Source: Chamaea fasciata (lineage: Eukaryota > Chordata > Aves > Passeriformes > Sylviidae). Taken from it: a DNA stretch of 64,000 bases. A program made the position numbers and the translations under genes. Shown piece by piece: positions 23,194 to 35,354 of the stretch; position 1 is the stretch's first letter; each line of letters begins with the position of its first letter. The notes under the pieces are model-generated. The model worked only from the letters and a program-made list of their open reading frames with translations. It searched no databases and was not told where the DNA came from. Location of the stretch: the NCBI GenBank assembly GCA_029207755.1, contig JARCOQ010000002.1:41116244-41180243 (forward strand), in the 5' to 3' direction.

Positions 23194-24163
23194 CATGGGT
23201 TTAAGTGGGCTATTTTAATTGGTTGATGGAGTCTGCATTGCAATCTTCAAGTAGTTAGCTATTGGGTTTAAAATAAAAATAATTTTGGTGGCATTTCATA
23301 ATTGGATGGATTGTCCTTGAAAAGACCTGGTAGAGATAGAGAAGTACTCCATTTTACCTCATTTATCTAACCTGCTAGTTAGAGCTCACAGCTCGTGAGT
23401 CTGTAAATAGATAAGAAATACTACATATCCAAGTCCAAACACAAACTTTGACTCCCCTGTATTATTCCTGATCCTGGCAGGGAAAAAGAAGCCAGAATTG
23501 TCACAGGGCAGCATACCTGCACTGGCTGAACTGATCTCAGTGAGACCACAGGAACATGCCCGATATACAGGCTATTACACCCTAAATTAATTTATTCCTA
23601 AATTGAGTCCCATCCCAATCCTCCTTATGCTCTCTTCAGTCATTTTATTGCCATTTCAGAAGGCATCTAGCTGCTGCTGAAGCAAGGTATGGATTCTGCT
23701 GGTGCTCTGTCAGCCAGCACTTTCCAGGTGTCTCAGGTGCCCTGAATGTATTTCAGACATCTGTGCATGACAAGGAGGGCAAGTCCATTCTGTGTGTCCC
23801 TGGCAGAGCTCGTGTGCTGTGTGGATCCACTGGCATTGCTCTAACATCTGCAGAAGGTGGAAAGTTGTCTGTTGCTCTATTTAGGCTCATGCTGAGAATA
23901 ATTAAGCAACGCTCAGCTTTGTGTGTGTTAGTTTAAAATAAAAATTACAATCACTGTGCAGATAGTGTCATGCATTATAGTACAAAGCAGTTCTTCTCAT
24001 TAATATAATGAAAATGAAAATTATCTTCTGTTTTCTCTATGTGACTGTGATCTATAGATGCCAGACAAGAAGGCAGAATTTTCCCATGTTTTTCTCCCGG
24101 TTGTTGTGTGTCAGGAGTTCTCTATATTTTGACAAGAACCATGAAAAAAACATGTACTAAAAA

Positions 24164-24210
24164 TGTGTGTACACATACACATACTCACGTACATGCACAC
24201 ACACACACAA
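24164..24210. repeat. Imperfect (CA)n tract
   Basis: GTGTGTACACATACACATAC followed by scattered CA steps and a short pure (AC)n end. Confidence 0.85.
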
Positions 24211-26246
24211 AAGTGCCATCCATCTGGGGATGGATTGGACTTTATTTTATTTCCCTAATTTAATGAAGTTTTCATTTGTATCTTCTCTTTTGTGACTCAA
24301 ATTTTGTAGAAGTGCAACTGTGTAAACAACAGCAGATGACAGAAGGAGCTTTAATGACATGTGGAACATGTTAAAAAGCAGCACACATTTTTAAAAGCGT
24401 GTGTTAGAGCAGGGAATTTCTTTTATCTTGATTTTGGTTGCAGCACTATCAAAGGAAAAAATCAGTTCTCTTGTAGAAACTCACTGTAAGAATAATTTTC
24501 TTCTTTATCCTTTTTTTATTATTAATATTAGAGATTAAGGCAACAAAACCTTAACTTTCTGCTCTAGCTGAAGAGATGCTTGTCAAAAAGTCTAAATATC
24601 TATTGACCCTATGATCTCAATTGCAAAAAGCCTGTACCTAAGAGAATTGCATTATAAAACCTATTTTTGTTGTGAAAACTCTCCTTATGGATGCATAAAT
24701 TATTTATATTAGCAGTTACAGTTCAGGGTAATGAAGGTTCGTATCTTCAGTAATGCTAAAGGCAGACTAAGTGGAACCATTTATTTGGTTCCATGAAATA
24801 CCTGTTTGAATGATGTCTGTCAGGTTATATTATCCATAGCACACATAACTTTATTAAAGTTATGGAAGAAGTTCAGGTACAGTAGCAGGTTTAGGGCTTG
24901 GAGTCTATTCTCACGTAGTTGTCTGGCTTTACTCTTCCAAAGACAAGTTGCTAAGAGGCATGACTGAATTTTTGTCAGGAGGTGCCCCACTGCCCTGCTT
25001 TGGTGCAGACACTGCCGTTGCAAGGCATTCTGACTTCAAGGGTGTTAGATAACATGATATTTAAGGAACAACAACAAACCCAGAAGAACTGGATATCAAA
25101 TCCATATTTAGACTGAATGGCTTTTTAGTGAGCCTCTGAGACATGGTCACCTCTCTTTACTGTCCCTGTAGGGAACCCAGATGGTGTGTGGACTCTAAAA
25201 AGCCATGACTATTTTGTTCCCAGCCACCTTCCAGCTGAATGAGAGATAGGGCTTAGGCAGGGTTCTGTTGCTTCCTGAGCCTGGTCCTTTTGGATCAGAC
25301 CACTGATCTCCCAGCTGTCCCTGGGGCTTTTGCACTTTTGCAAGAATAAGCAAGAGATTAAACTTTCCCAAAGGACCAGCACGGCATGATTCACAAGCAG
25401 ATGGGCTCTGTTCTGTAAGGTACCAGATGCCACCATGGAGCAATGAGCATGTCTTTGTGCAAGAAGAATCACTGACAATGTCCTATACTTTCTGGGAAGA
25501 TTCATATTTTTAGAATTTCATAAGCACACCCACATTTACTGGGGGGTGTTTCAGTTACAATTTTATAAGAAACGCCTGCTTCTATTATTTCCTTTAGAAG
25601 TAAACAAGTTACTGCTGCCCTGCTTTTAGAAAATGTGGGCAACTAATGCACAGAATAGAGTTAATTTGCTGTATGGGTTATATTGATTCTGCACCATTAA
25701 CAGACCAGCTTAATTTGATGAGGGATAAATAGTGTAATTAATTAGTGACTGTTTCTGTCCATAAAACTAAACAATTGGTTTCAAACCACCCGAGACTGCA
25801 GTTTTCTTGAAGGATCATTGCAGTATTTATTTTCCAGGATGCTGTTTAAACTCCTATAGTTCAGGACCGCCTAAATCCAAGTCTTGAAGTACAGTCATAT
25901 CTCCATTTTGTTGAAAATGTTTTCAAGGTGTTTAACCTGAATCTCTCTTGGATGGTGAGAAGTGTCTCATTCCAATGCCTCACCTTTACAGAAAACACAA
26001 AAGTCAGTCAAAAAAAGGCCCAGACACTGAGATCCCAGTGGGATCATCCTTGTAAGTGGGGAGACTAAGGTGCAGGCTCCCTTTTCACATGTTTTCTTTC
26101 TGGCCTCACTGATTTGTTTCTGTATAGAAGTCTGGCTTCATCACGGACAGAGGGTGGCCCCATGTCCTGTGCTGAGAATGTGATCATTTCAGGTATTTAC
26201 CTCTGATTCTGCCCTAGACATCAGAAACAATTCTTTTGCAATGTTA

Positions 26247-26335
26247 AATAAAAAAATGCAGTATTTCTACAGAAAAAAAAAAAAAAAAAAAGTTCTGGTT
26301 TATATTAACCAGACTTTTCCAGAAAAAAAAAAAAC
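26247..26335 (+). repeat. AATAAA, A19 tract, small hairpin and A12 tract
   Basis: AATAAA at 26,247-26,252 is followed 20 bases later by 19 A (26,273-26,291). A TCTGGTT...AACCAGA inverted repeat and a second run of 12 A (26,324-26,335) come next. The first pair again has the spacing of a polyadenylated mRNA end. No gene body is recognised upstream. Confidence 0.6.
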
Positions 26336-27756
26336 AAACCCAAAACACTTTTGCTAAAAGATTCTAATCTCATTCTTATAGCAATATTGTACAAATTATA
26401 AAGCTAGAGGTGAAGCGCCTGCCACAGTAGGGTTTATATCTCAGGATACTCACTAGCTGTTTGTCCAGTGTAGTCCTGGAAATCAGATTTCCTGCAGTTG
26501 TCTTTGAGATTGCTCCTGCCTTGCAGACCTCACTGATTTTCAGCTCTTCATTCCATAATTTATCTTTTCTTTATTTCATCATATCACTTAATTTGTAATT
26601 ATTACACCAGGTTCATAGCTAATGGTTAGAATGTCAATGCAATATCACACTGATAAGATTGACAGTATCAGGGCACATTACTCCTTTCTGAATATCTTCC
26701 TCTACCCTTTGTGAAAATTAATTTATGGCTGATTGGGGATGTCAGGCTCTGCAGCAAAGCCACACAGCAACATCATGTTCTGACTCCTAGCCAACTTGAC
26801 TCATTAAAGCATTTAAAAACTTGGCATCAAACTGTACTGGAACTGTGAATTGCTCTGTTGTAGCAAAACAATCTTTCTGTCAATTCTGTTGGTTTTAAAA
26901 TGAGGCTGCTCTGATCAGATCTTTCACATATGGAGGTGCACAGCTGGTTCTGCTGCTTTCAAGTGCATCCAGAAATATGCCCACTGGGCCTTCATGGGGC
27001 TGAAGAGAAAATGTTATCTCATGAAACAATTTTACCTTCTGAGGTGAGATATTTCAGCTGGAAGTGATAGCTCTGTAGAAACAAGAGTGCTAAAACATGC
27101 TGCAAAGATTTTTCACCATATTCATATTTATTTAAACTGCAGCTAAAATGCTATGTCCTTTGGGGGGGGAAAAAAAAGAATGAAAACTGAGAAAATCATA
27201 ACTTCGCCTTGCCTATGAACATTTAAAAGGAAATTGCTGTAGTCTGATGAGAGGAGCTCAGTGAGTACTTTAGTTATGGCAAATGTTCTTCCACTTTTAA
27301 ATCTGCACAGATGACAGATGATGTTGGATCTGCTCTCTGCTGCATTAATTGCAGGGTTATAGCTTTAGCACAGCAGCTTCTTTTTCTACTGTTAAGGTGA
27401 CAGCACAGGCTGAGGCTATTTTCCAAGGGAATAAACATAAGCATGAGTGCGTGTATGTGCACTGGCATGATGTCCATAGTAGGGGTGTTAAGGCAGTCTT
27501 TTGTACACCTTAATTTACTAAAATCTCCACTTTAGCTAATGTATTTCAGATACTCAGGACAAAATCTTTTTCAGCAGTTGGGACCACGGCCTTGTCAGGC
27601 AGCTAAATGCTGGATGGATATGAAAAGGTTGTTAAAAAATAAAGGGAAGGGGAGCTAGCGGGAAGAGAAAAATGCCCCTAACATTTCTTGAGTAAGACAA
27701 TCAGCTGCTGTCCATGCTGTGTCCTTATGAAGTGTCTGCTGGTGGTTCCATGAGAC

Positions 27757-27896
27757 AGGATTCAAAAATTTGAGAAGCATTTGGACAATACCCTAGGGCA
27801 CATGTGACTCTTGGGAACAGCCCTGTTCAGGGCCAGGAATTGGACTTTGATGATCCTTGTGGGTCCCTTCCAACCAGCATATTCTGTGATTCTGTG
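27757..27896 (+). mobile_element. CR1 LINE 3' end
   Basis: The + strand reads the known end of one avian CR1 subgroup: a 'TTTGAGAAGCATTTGGACAAT' block, 'GGGCACATGTGACTCTTGGG', 'CAGGGCCAGGAATTGGACTT', 'GATGATCCTTGTGGGTCCCT', 'TCCAACCAGCATATTCTGTG', and a terminal ATTCTGTGATTCTGTG at about 27,880-27,896. It is 5'-truncated to about 140 bp and carries no coding sequence. Confidence 0.95.
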
Positions 27897-30069
27897 GGGA
27901 GCAGGGTTTTGCTTACACATAGTTTAAGTGATACCCCCCGAAGGAGGAAACTCTCATTGTCTGACTCCTACGGGATGAATCGCTTGTTGTGCTGCAGTTT
28001 GACAGATCCCTCACTCACAACTGCTTCTCTGTGCCAGTACGCGAACCGCTTTGAAGTTTAACATGGAGGTGACAGATAGACATTAATGGACTCTCACGGC
28101 ACTTTTTCAGAGAAGCACAACAGCTTGCAGGCTACTTGCTTTCCACAGGAAGGTCTGTCTTCTTCCTAAAGCTAGAAACAGCCTTACCTTTCTCTGACAT
28201 GGGGTTCTCTTCCTCATGGGCCTTCCCAAGACAGCTATTTTGTCATCAGATATTGCCAGCTCTTCTGTTACTTTGGGAGGTTTATGACTGGGAGAGGAAA
28301 TTCAGACCTTGGTAGGGAATACACCTTGAGTCTGGAGTTTTCAGACTCTTTGGCATTCCAGATTATACAGAATAGTAAATTTCTTCTTGTTCTTTCAGCT
28401 GTCCTTTTTGGTGTTTCAGGGCAGATTTAAGAGACCAAGGAGTTTCTTTTTCATGTGGATGACAGATGGGTAGCAGCAAACAGGTTGTAATGGAAGAAAG
28501 ACATGACAAATGAGGCAGCTAACTTTGTTCTCTACAACTTTCCTAAGCATCTAAAAAGCATAGTAATTCAGGGACTGAATGCAATGTAGTTCCTAATATA
28601 TCAGTAAAGAAAGTACACACTAAAACTATGGATCTCACTGGAAAGGGGCAGTTCCACTTCACAGCCAGTTCTGAAGAAAACAAAAGGAATAATGCTTACA
28701 GAGTCAAGATCTCTGTCCTTTTGTTTAATCTTCATTTACCCATTTATTTGGTACCTTACTGATCACTTTTGCAGTAATAGGACAATTTCAAACAAATTTA
28801 ACAGAAGATGTTAGGTATTAAAACTGTGGCATTGTATTAGGTTGATGTGGGTAATGGAAAGAGTCCTTACAGGTTACACAGGCTGATACATCACTTTTCA
28901 TTTATTTTGCACCAGAGGTCAAATTGCTTTGCATGTACTGCATGCAGCACTTGTATGCATTTAAACCCTTGAAAACTTCTTTTGCCTCCTATTTCATCTC
29001 AGAGGCAGATGAGAAAAAAGATGCAATCTCATAGCAACCCTGGCTGCAGCAATTTGCAGTTCTAGGATCAGCTTGTTTCCTGTGCATTAAAATTTAATTT
29101 TGCAGTTTGGAATGCACAAACACATTTAGAACACAACTGCATGTTCCAGGAGTATGAGCACAAGGAAAGCTGTACTGGATGAGATCAGATGTCTAGTTAG
29201 GACTGTGAAGACTGATCCTCTTTTTCCAGCAGTGACAAGTGGCAGATACCTTAAGGAAGAGCACAGGAAAGGGGCAGAATACAGTGATACCAACACTGAT
29301 ACAATGGGAATTCATCTGAGCTCTCTTCCTTCCTCCAAGGGATAACGGTTCACAGGAGACATTAGGGGGGATTTCGTTTATGAGATTTATTTATGCATTT
29401 AGCATGAATAATGCAAATAGCAGTTCTTGGGGCATTCCTTCCTTTGCTTTCTTTTTTTGCTTCTTGGTCTCACACAGAAGTTTAGATCCAGGTCATACAA
29501 CAAAGAGGCCCATAAGGTAACTATGCACCATAAAATAAATGTATCTTCTCATTTCATTTGTATCTGTCACCTGGTACCTTCAACTAATGCCTCTAAATTC
29601 TTGTAGTGAGGTTGGTATAATCAACCTGTCCTTATCTTTCCCAGTCTATACATTGTTTTCTAGAGTGTTTTGCATCACCTGTTGAATGTCCCTCCTCCTA
29701 TGGAGTCCTGGTGCTTGAATTGAAGCAGTTTCATATCTTTTGTCACTTTCTGCACTATTATTTACTGGTTTGGGATTTTGGCGGTTAAAATTGCGTATTC
29801 GATAAAAAGCAAACGCACACCATGGGAAAAAGAATCCTTTTTCTTCTGTGTTCCATCTGTTATTCAGTTCTGGGCCAATCTGATACCTTTATCTTCTGCC
29901 CTGACTTGATATAGATTGCACATACACATATATAAACCAGTCTTTCTCTCATTAAAGAACCTTTAACCATTAGAAGTAATGGTTAACCAAAACATAATTT
30001 GGAAAAAAAGGCCAAATCACTTCTAATTCCATTAAAGTTTTGAAAGCCGTTTCTTTATTTAGGAAAGAA

Positions 30070-30071
<2 letters not shown>
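27897..30071. other. Unassigned non-coding DNA
   Basis: No recognised gene or repeat. The stretch just after the CR1 end (27,930-28,060) has several CpG steps and is somewhat less AT-rich, but is far too short and sparse for a CpG island. Confidence 0.5.
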
Positions 30072-30113
<42 letters not shown>

Positions 30114-30129
30114 CCAACAGTCCAACAGT
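30072..30129. repeat. T42 tract followed by a duplicated octamer
   Basis: Forty-two uninterrupted T (30,072-30,113) are followed by CCAACAGT twice in a row (30,114-30,129). On the minus strand this is a long A tract, but no AATAAA lies at the expected distance on that strand, so the retroposed-tail reading is weak here. Confidence 0.95.
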
Positions 30130-31410
30130 CCCTATGGCAGAATATTGGCTAACCCAGAGATTCAGTGTCCATAAAATTACTTGGAGATGACTGCAAGTTG
30201 GGAAAAATCTCTATACACGCCTCTGTAGCTAAATGCATAGGCTCATCTATGTTGTTTTTAAGTTCCCTTTCAGACAGCTCTTAGAAAATGATACAATATA
30301 CAGCTGTCTGGTCTAGGTGAACTGAATATCTGAAACAGCAAGCTGCAACACTACAGCCAATGTATAAAATTCCACTATATATATATTTTTTAACTGAACA
30401 GAACAGATACACATATATATTTTAAAACAATTTAAAAATTGCTGACAGAAATATCAATGCTGAGCTTTAATTTCAGTCATAGTCTGGGCAGGAAGAGGTG
30501 AAGATTAAATTTTTGGACAGTGGATTGCATTTCTAATTTATTTTGATGGGCAAACAAGATAGAAGAAACTGCTAACTTAAATTTATACAAGTACTCAACA
30601 GCACATTAACATTTTAGATGTAGAAACTGGCTTACTGAAGGGTAAACCCTTCTTTATGGGGCACATCCTTTCTATTGGTCTCTAAATAACAATTTTATAT
30701 AGCTCAGCATTGTGCTGTTTCAAAGAATTACTGTTTAAAGCATAAGAGAATGTTTTGCGTTCAGAATGAGGCACATTTATTTCTACAGTGCTTGTAGAGA
30801 ACAGCAGATTTTTAAATTAATTATTTACAAAGCTTTTATGAGACAGGATTTGTAAGCCTTAAATGGTTAGAAAATACTGTTTGCATCCTTCTGATATATT
30901 CCTGGGAAATATAGTACAGGCAGAACCATGCCAGTTGTTTTATTTTTCATGCCTTTCAGTTCTTGTGAATTTGATCTAACTTTAGGATGAGGAAATCAGG
31001 GAGACACTGAAAATATGGGGGGGATTGCCTTCCACATCTTCTTTGTACATTTAATGACTGGCAAAATATATCTGGAAGAATGTTGTAGACAGAAATTAGT
31101 GTAATCTTTAGGAAATAAATGCTGATATTAAATTCAGGATGAATTGCATCCTGAAAAATTGTAACAGAAGTTTTTTTCTCTTGAGCCACTTTTACAATCC
31201 AGAATGCACAAAGTGCATGCAACTAGTTATTATTCCCTGTAGTGAGGAGACAATCTACAAAATATATATCACTATTTGAGCTCCATTTGCACACTGCAAA
31301 ACTCAAAATGATTTTTCAGAAGCACCAAGGCAGCATGGAGAACATCCACTGATACAACATAAAGGAGTGGTGTCTGCTCATTACCTCTGGACATAGCTAT
31401 ACATGTGTTA
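30130..31410. other. Unassigned AT-rich non-coding DNA
   Basis: No gene or repeat family recognised. There is one short TATATATA stretch near 30,375-30,390. Confidence 0.5.
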
Positions 31411-31424
31411 AACAAACACACAAA

Positions 31425-31457
<33 letters not shown>
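31411..31457. repeat. (AC)n microsatellite with AAAC-type border
   Basis: AACAAACACACAAACAAACA grades into pure (AC)n up to 31,457. The open frame of poly-Cys-Val on the minus strand is an artefact of this repeat. Confidence 0.97.
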
Positions 31458-31459
<2 letters not shown>

Positions 31460-31537
31460 AATTGTATTCATATCCAAGTTCCCATTGAAGAATTGATCAG
31501 CATTTCATGGAATCATTGAAAAATTTTAACTGGAAAT

Positions 31538-31582
31538 AAATTTTCACCCTCTAAATTTTCACCCTCTAAATTTTCACCCTCT
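31538..31582. repeat. 15-bp tandem repeat, three exact copies
   Basis: AAATTTTCACCCTCT occurs three times without a gap (31,538-31,552, 31,553-31,567 and 31,568-31,582). Confidence 0.97.
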
Positions 31583-34500
31583 AAATTCCTGGTCAAAGGC
31601 AGACTTGTTTCAAAATCCTCATCTAGTGTACTCTGCCAGAGGAAGGAAATCTTGTGTTAAGCAACCTGAAAATGTATCAGTTTTACAACTAATCACGATC
31701 TACACACACACAGTTCTAGGAATATTGATTCTAATGAATCTAAATTTCATTACTAAGTGATGAAAGCTTTTATACGACATTTTCATATAACTCTTTCCAG
31801 AAGTAAAAACAACCTTTCCCATTCCACTTCTTCTATCTGTATTGCCAGTAAACAGTTCTGAAATGGTTCTATTTTGGTAAAAGTAGGATTTACAGAACTA
31901 ATTAAGAAAAGTTATGGGTGGTGCATATGGACTTGTGTCCTTACTTTTCTTGTCATTTGATTTTTGATCATCCATTCACTGGAAATTCCAGGTCCTATGG
32001 TCATTTGTAATTTGCATAAAAATGCTTCACGAGATCATTAAGAGAAATGCTGTGGGAAAAAAAAACAACCTATAATAAAAAAATCCTAAAAGTTCCAGAA
32101 GTCTATTCCTTATCTATATTTTTCTTTTTCTTTTCTTTTTTTTTTTTTCAATTTCCCCCACTTAAAATGTTATCAATGGGCAGTTACCACAGTTATTTCA
32201 TAATCTCATGTTCCTTGATCAGCAAATTTCTCTTATTTTCCATCCAGCATTTAATTTCCATTATTTAGTTTATTTTTAGTAGCTCTTTTAGTAGCTCCAC
32301 CTTATGAGAAAATCACTGAGCTCCTCCTTAGAAACACACCTACAGAGATGTTTGTATTTCTTAAATATCAATCAGCTAAATTGATGTTACACCGAACATT
32401 AGTCCTCCTTTATAAATTCAACCTTTCTCCTACTACTTTTTTATTCCATTTTTTTCCAAGTGGGTCCAGAAGTATTCAGAGGTATTTAAGCAAGGATACT
32501 AAACATTTTCTAGGAGGACAGAAGTTCACAAATCAGGAGAATCATGAAGTTCATTCAAAGCCTTTGTGTCCTTCTTAGTTCAATGCAGTTCTCTTGAATC
32601 ATCATGAGCATAATAAAAAGAAAAATTGTCTGCCAACACCCTACCTGCAGGTCTGTGTATCCACTTTCTGTATTTTCCCCCTAGTTTTGGAAAGAATTAT
32701 TTTTGACTGCCTACTCATCAAGATGATTAGCAGCACAAAGGAAGCAGTAGCAAAGCACCAGCTCTTAACTTTTATTAAGAAAATAAATTACCCTAGGAGG
32801 TATTTTAGCATAAACTGATAGAAAACATCAATCACAGTTTCTTTGGGGAGGACAAAGTGCAGATGAGTGAAACAGTAGAGTATTTGGTGATGAGGAGAAA
32901 TGAAGGTTGATAAGATTTGTTTGGTGCTTCTACAATGAGAAGAATCCTGAGTGCAGCTACAGCCAGGATCTGTGAATTATGTGAGCTTCCTACTCTACCG
33001 CTTCCAGAGGGAAAGTTAAAGAAAAGAAGAAGAAAAAAGCCAAGGTCCCAAACAATACTGAAAATAATGTTCACACCATAAACCACCATTAATTTTATTT
33101 ACAGTCTAGGAGTCCAGTACACAGACCTGCCACCAGCTATGTGACTGGTCAGGATAACAGGAGAGAACCAAATAATTCAGATCAGTTCTGCTCTGAGATG
33201 CATCTTTGCACATGCAGTCCATCTGCCTTAACCATACCCATTTTACCAGGGGGAAAAAAAATTCTTATTTTACAATTTGTTGTCCCATGCATGTAATGAG
33301 CTCGGTAGCTCTGAGTTCTGACTTGGTCCTTGCAACAGTAACATACCGAATTTTCATTGTCTGTCAAATTGAAGTGAGGACAGCAACTGCATGGGCCAAG
33401 AAGACTAGCAGAGCTTGTCTGTTCCACAGATCAGGGCTGAGTCATGGTGATGGGACAGTACCTATAAGTTATCTTTGCTGCTCCATTATAGATAAACTGA
33501 ATTTAATTTTCCAACTATAACTCAGACAGCTCCTTCTACTACTAAAGTCACACAAGACTTTAGAGATAAATGTTGTTGCCTCATGATGTAAAACTCATTC
33601 AGTAGAAAATATCACATGAGACATTCCACAAAATTGAATAGATACGTTAAAGAGTTCACCGATCCTTGTGGAAAATTCCTAACAAGATCTTGCATTTCTT
33701 AAGATTTAATTTTATCACATATAAGACTGTTTCATTTTTTATGTGGCTAGAAAACCTGTTTTAGAGACAGGAAGGTTTACACATCAAAGCTATGATTCCA
33801 CCTTTTTTAGTAAGATCCTAAACATCCTCTTTGTTTCCTGTTGCTTTTCACAGTGAACTCTGCTTGCCTGGTAGCTTTAGAATTGGGGGTTGGAAAGTTG
33901 GTATTCAAGAAATTGTGCCGAGAATGACAGGCTGGCTTTGAATGTGTTTTGTTTTATCAACATTTAGGGAGAGAAGGAGGAAGGAAAAATCTTTGCAACA
34001 CAGAGCAGAATAGATAAAAAGAGAGCAGTGGGAAAAGAAGGCGCTTGTAGGTGCACTGTGAATATAGATAGACACAGCTCACCTTCCTTTCCTGTCAAAT
34101 AGAGCAGAATAAGAAATAATTGGCTTACTTTGTATGAGAAAAAAAGTTTTGATATTAAGAAATTCTTGCAAGCCTAAGAATGGTTAGATAATGGGGGCAG
34201 CTGCTGAAGGATGCTGAAGAATCAATAATATTGGAAAAGTTCAATGTAACATTTAACACTCTTCTATATTTGATGGGTTATGTGAAATCTCACTGTCTCT
34301 GCCCATGTGGGAATTGAATGCTAATAATGTCATTAATTTGTGAGTACGAAGGATGAAAACAGGAAAATAGAGATGAGGAATGATCTTCCCTCAAGAAAAC
34401 TCAGATCACCCGATTTGTGGTCAGTGCCAAGAAGCCTGACCTAATGCACAGAGCTCTTGCCAAAACACAAAGAGCTTAGGGCAGAACAACTGAAAAGAGG

Positions 34501-35218
34501 CTCGAATCAAAGGGTCAAACTAGAGGGAACAATGCATATCAAAAGTTTGCATGGGATACTAAGAAGAATGAGAAAAAGGAGAACCAGACAGCATGGTACA
34601 AGACAGTGTTGCTTTACCAGCGTTCATATTCATCTCTGGAAAATGTAGCTTGTTCTTGAAATTTTTTTTTTTGTTGTTGTTATTATGGTGCTAGATCACA
34701 GCTGAGAAGGGCTTATGCAAGCTCTAGAAGTGGCGAATTCTGGAGAAGATAATGGAATACTGGTGGGGATATATTCCACACAAATGAGATACAAAATACG
34801 AAGTGGGGCTGCAGGAGAGATAAGAGAAAATAGTCATATCCAAACAAAAGGAGTGAGATGTTCAGGATTTCATTCAACCCTCAAATTCCTATGTCAAAAA
34901 ATGCTGAAATGTGTTTGGGGCACGACTGAACCACAAATGCATTAATCATTAAAAATGTTCGCTGTACAAGATGAAGTTCACAGCATTAGGGAGATACTAC
35001 ACAATTCTCAGATCAAGAAGTACTTGGAAAATGAAGGTCTTTCCTAACTCAAATCAGCTGAAATAGAACTCCAGCACAGATTGATCTTCTTGCATTGCAC
35101 TTTAGAAGAAATGAGCTGGGAATGCTGTCAGACGGTTTGCATCATCCTGGGTACAGACTGGATAATTCACATCAGAATTACTTACATGATCTTCTGAAAG
35201 AGGCACAGAAAACACAGA
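31583..35218. other. Unassigned non-coding DNA
   Basis: No gene or mobile element recognised. It contains a T-rich pyrimidine tract at 32,118-32,148 and a T13-plus-GTT run near 34,661-34,683. The open frames (up to about 104 codons, 33,206-33,520) show no features I can identify. Confidence 0.5.
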
Positions 35219-35354
35219 AGAGCAAGAAGAGGAAGAGGAAGAGGAAGAGGAAGAGGAAGAGGAAGAGGAAGAAGAAGATGAAGAAGAAGATGAACAAGAA
35301 GAAGATGAACAAGAACAAGAGCAAGAGCAAGAACAAGAACAGGAACAAGAACAA
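35219..35354. repeat. Imperfect GAAGAG / GAAGAT / CAAGAA repeat with an acidic open frame
   Basis: The tract is almost all purine on +. It begins as GAAGAG hexamers, passes through GAAGAAGAAGAT units and ends as CAAGAA/CAAGAG units. Read in the frame CAA-GAA-GAG (phase starting 35,223) it encodes a run of Glu, then Glu/Asp, then alternating Glu/Gln. That frame is open from after a TGA at 35,187 to a TGA at 35,370, about 60 codons with no Met. In other frames it reads as Lys/Arg or poly-Ser. It is most simply a decaying microsatellite. Confidence 0.9.

Larger units (their letters stand above)
21341..27756. other. Unassigned non-coding DNA
   Basis: About 6.4 kb with no recognised gene or mobile element. 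It holds small items listed separately: a candidate exon, a tandem duplication, two simple repeats and an A19 tract behind AATAAA. All non-repetitive open frames are below 100 codons and none is recognised. Confidence 0.5.
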
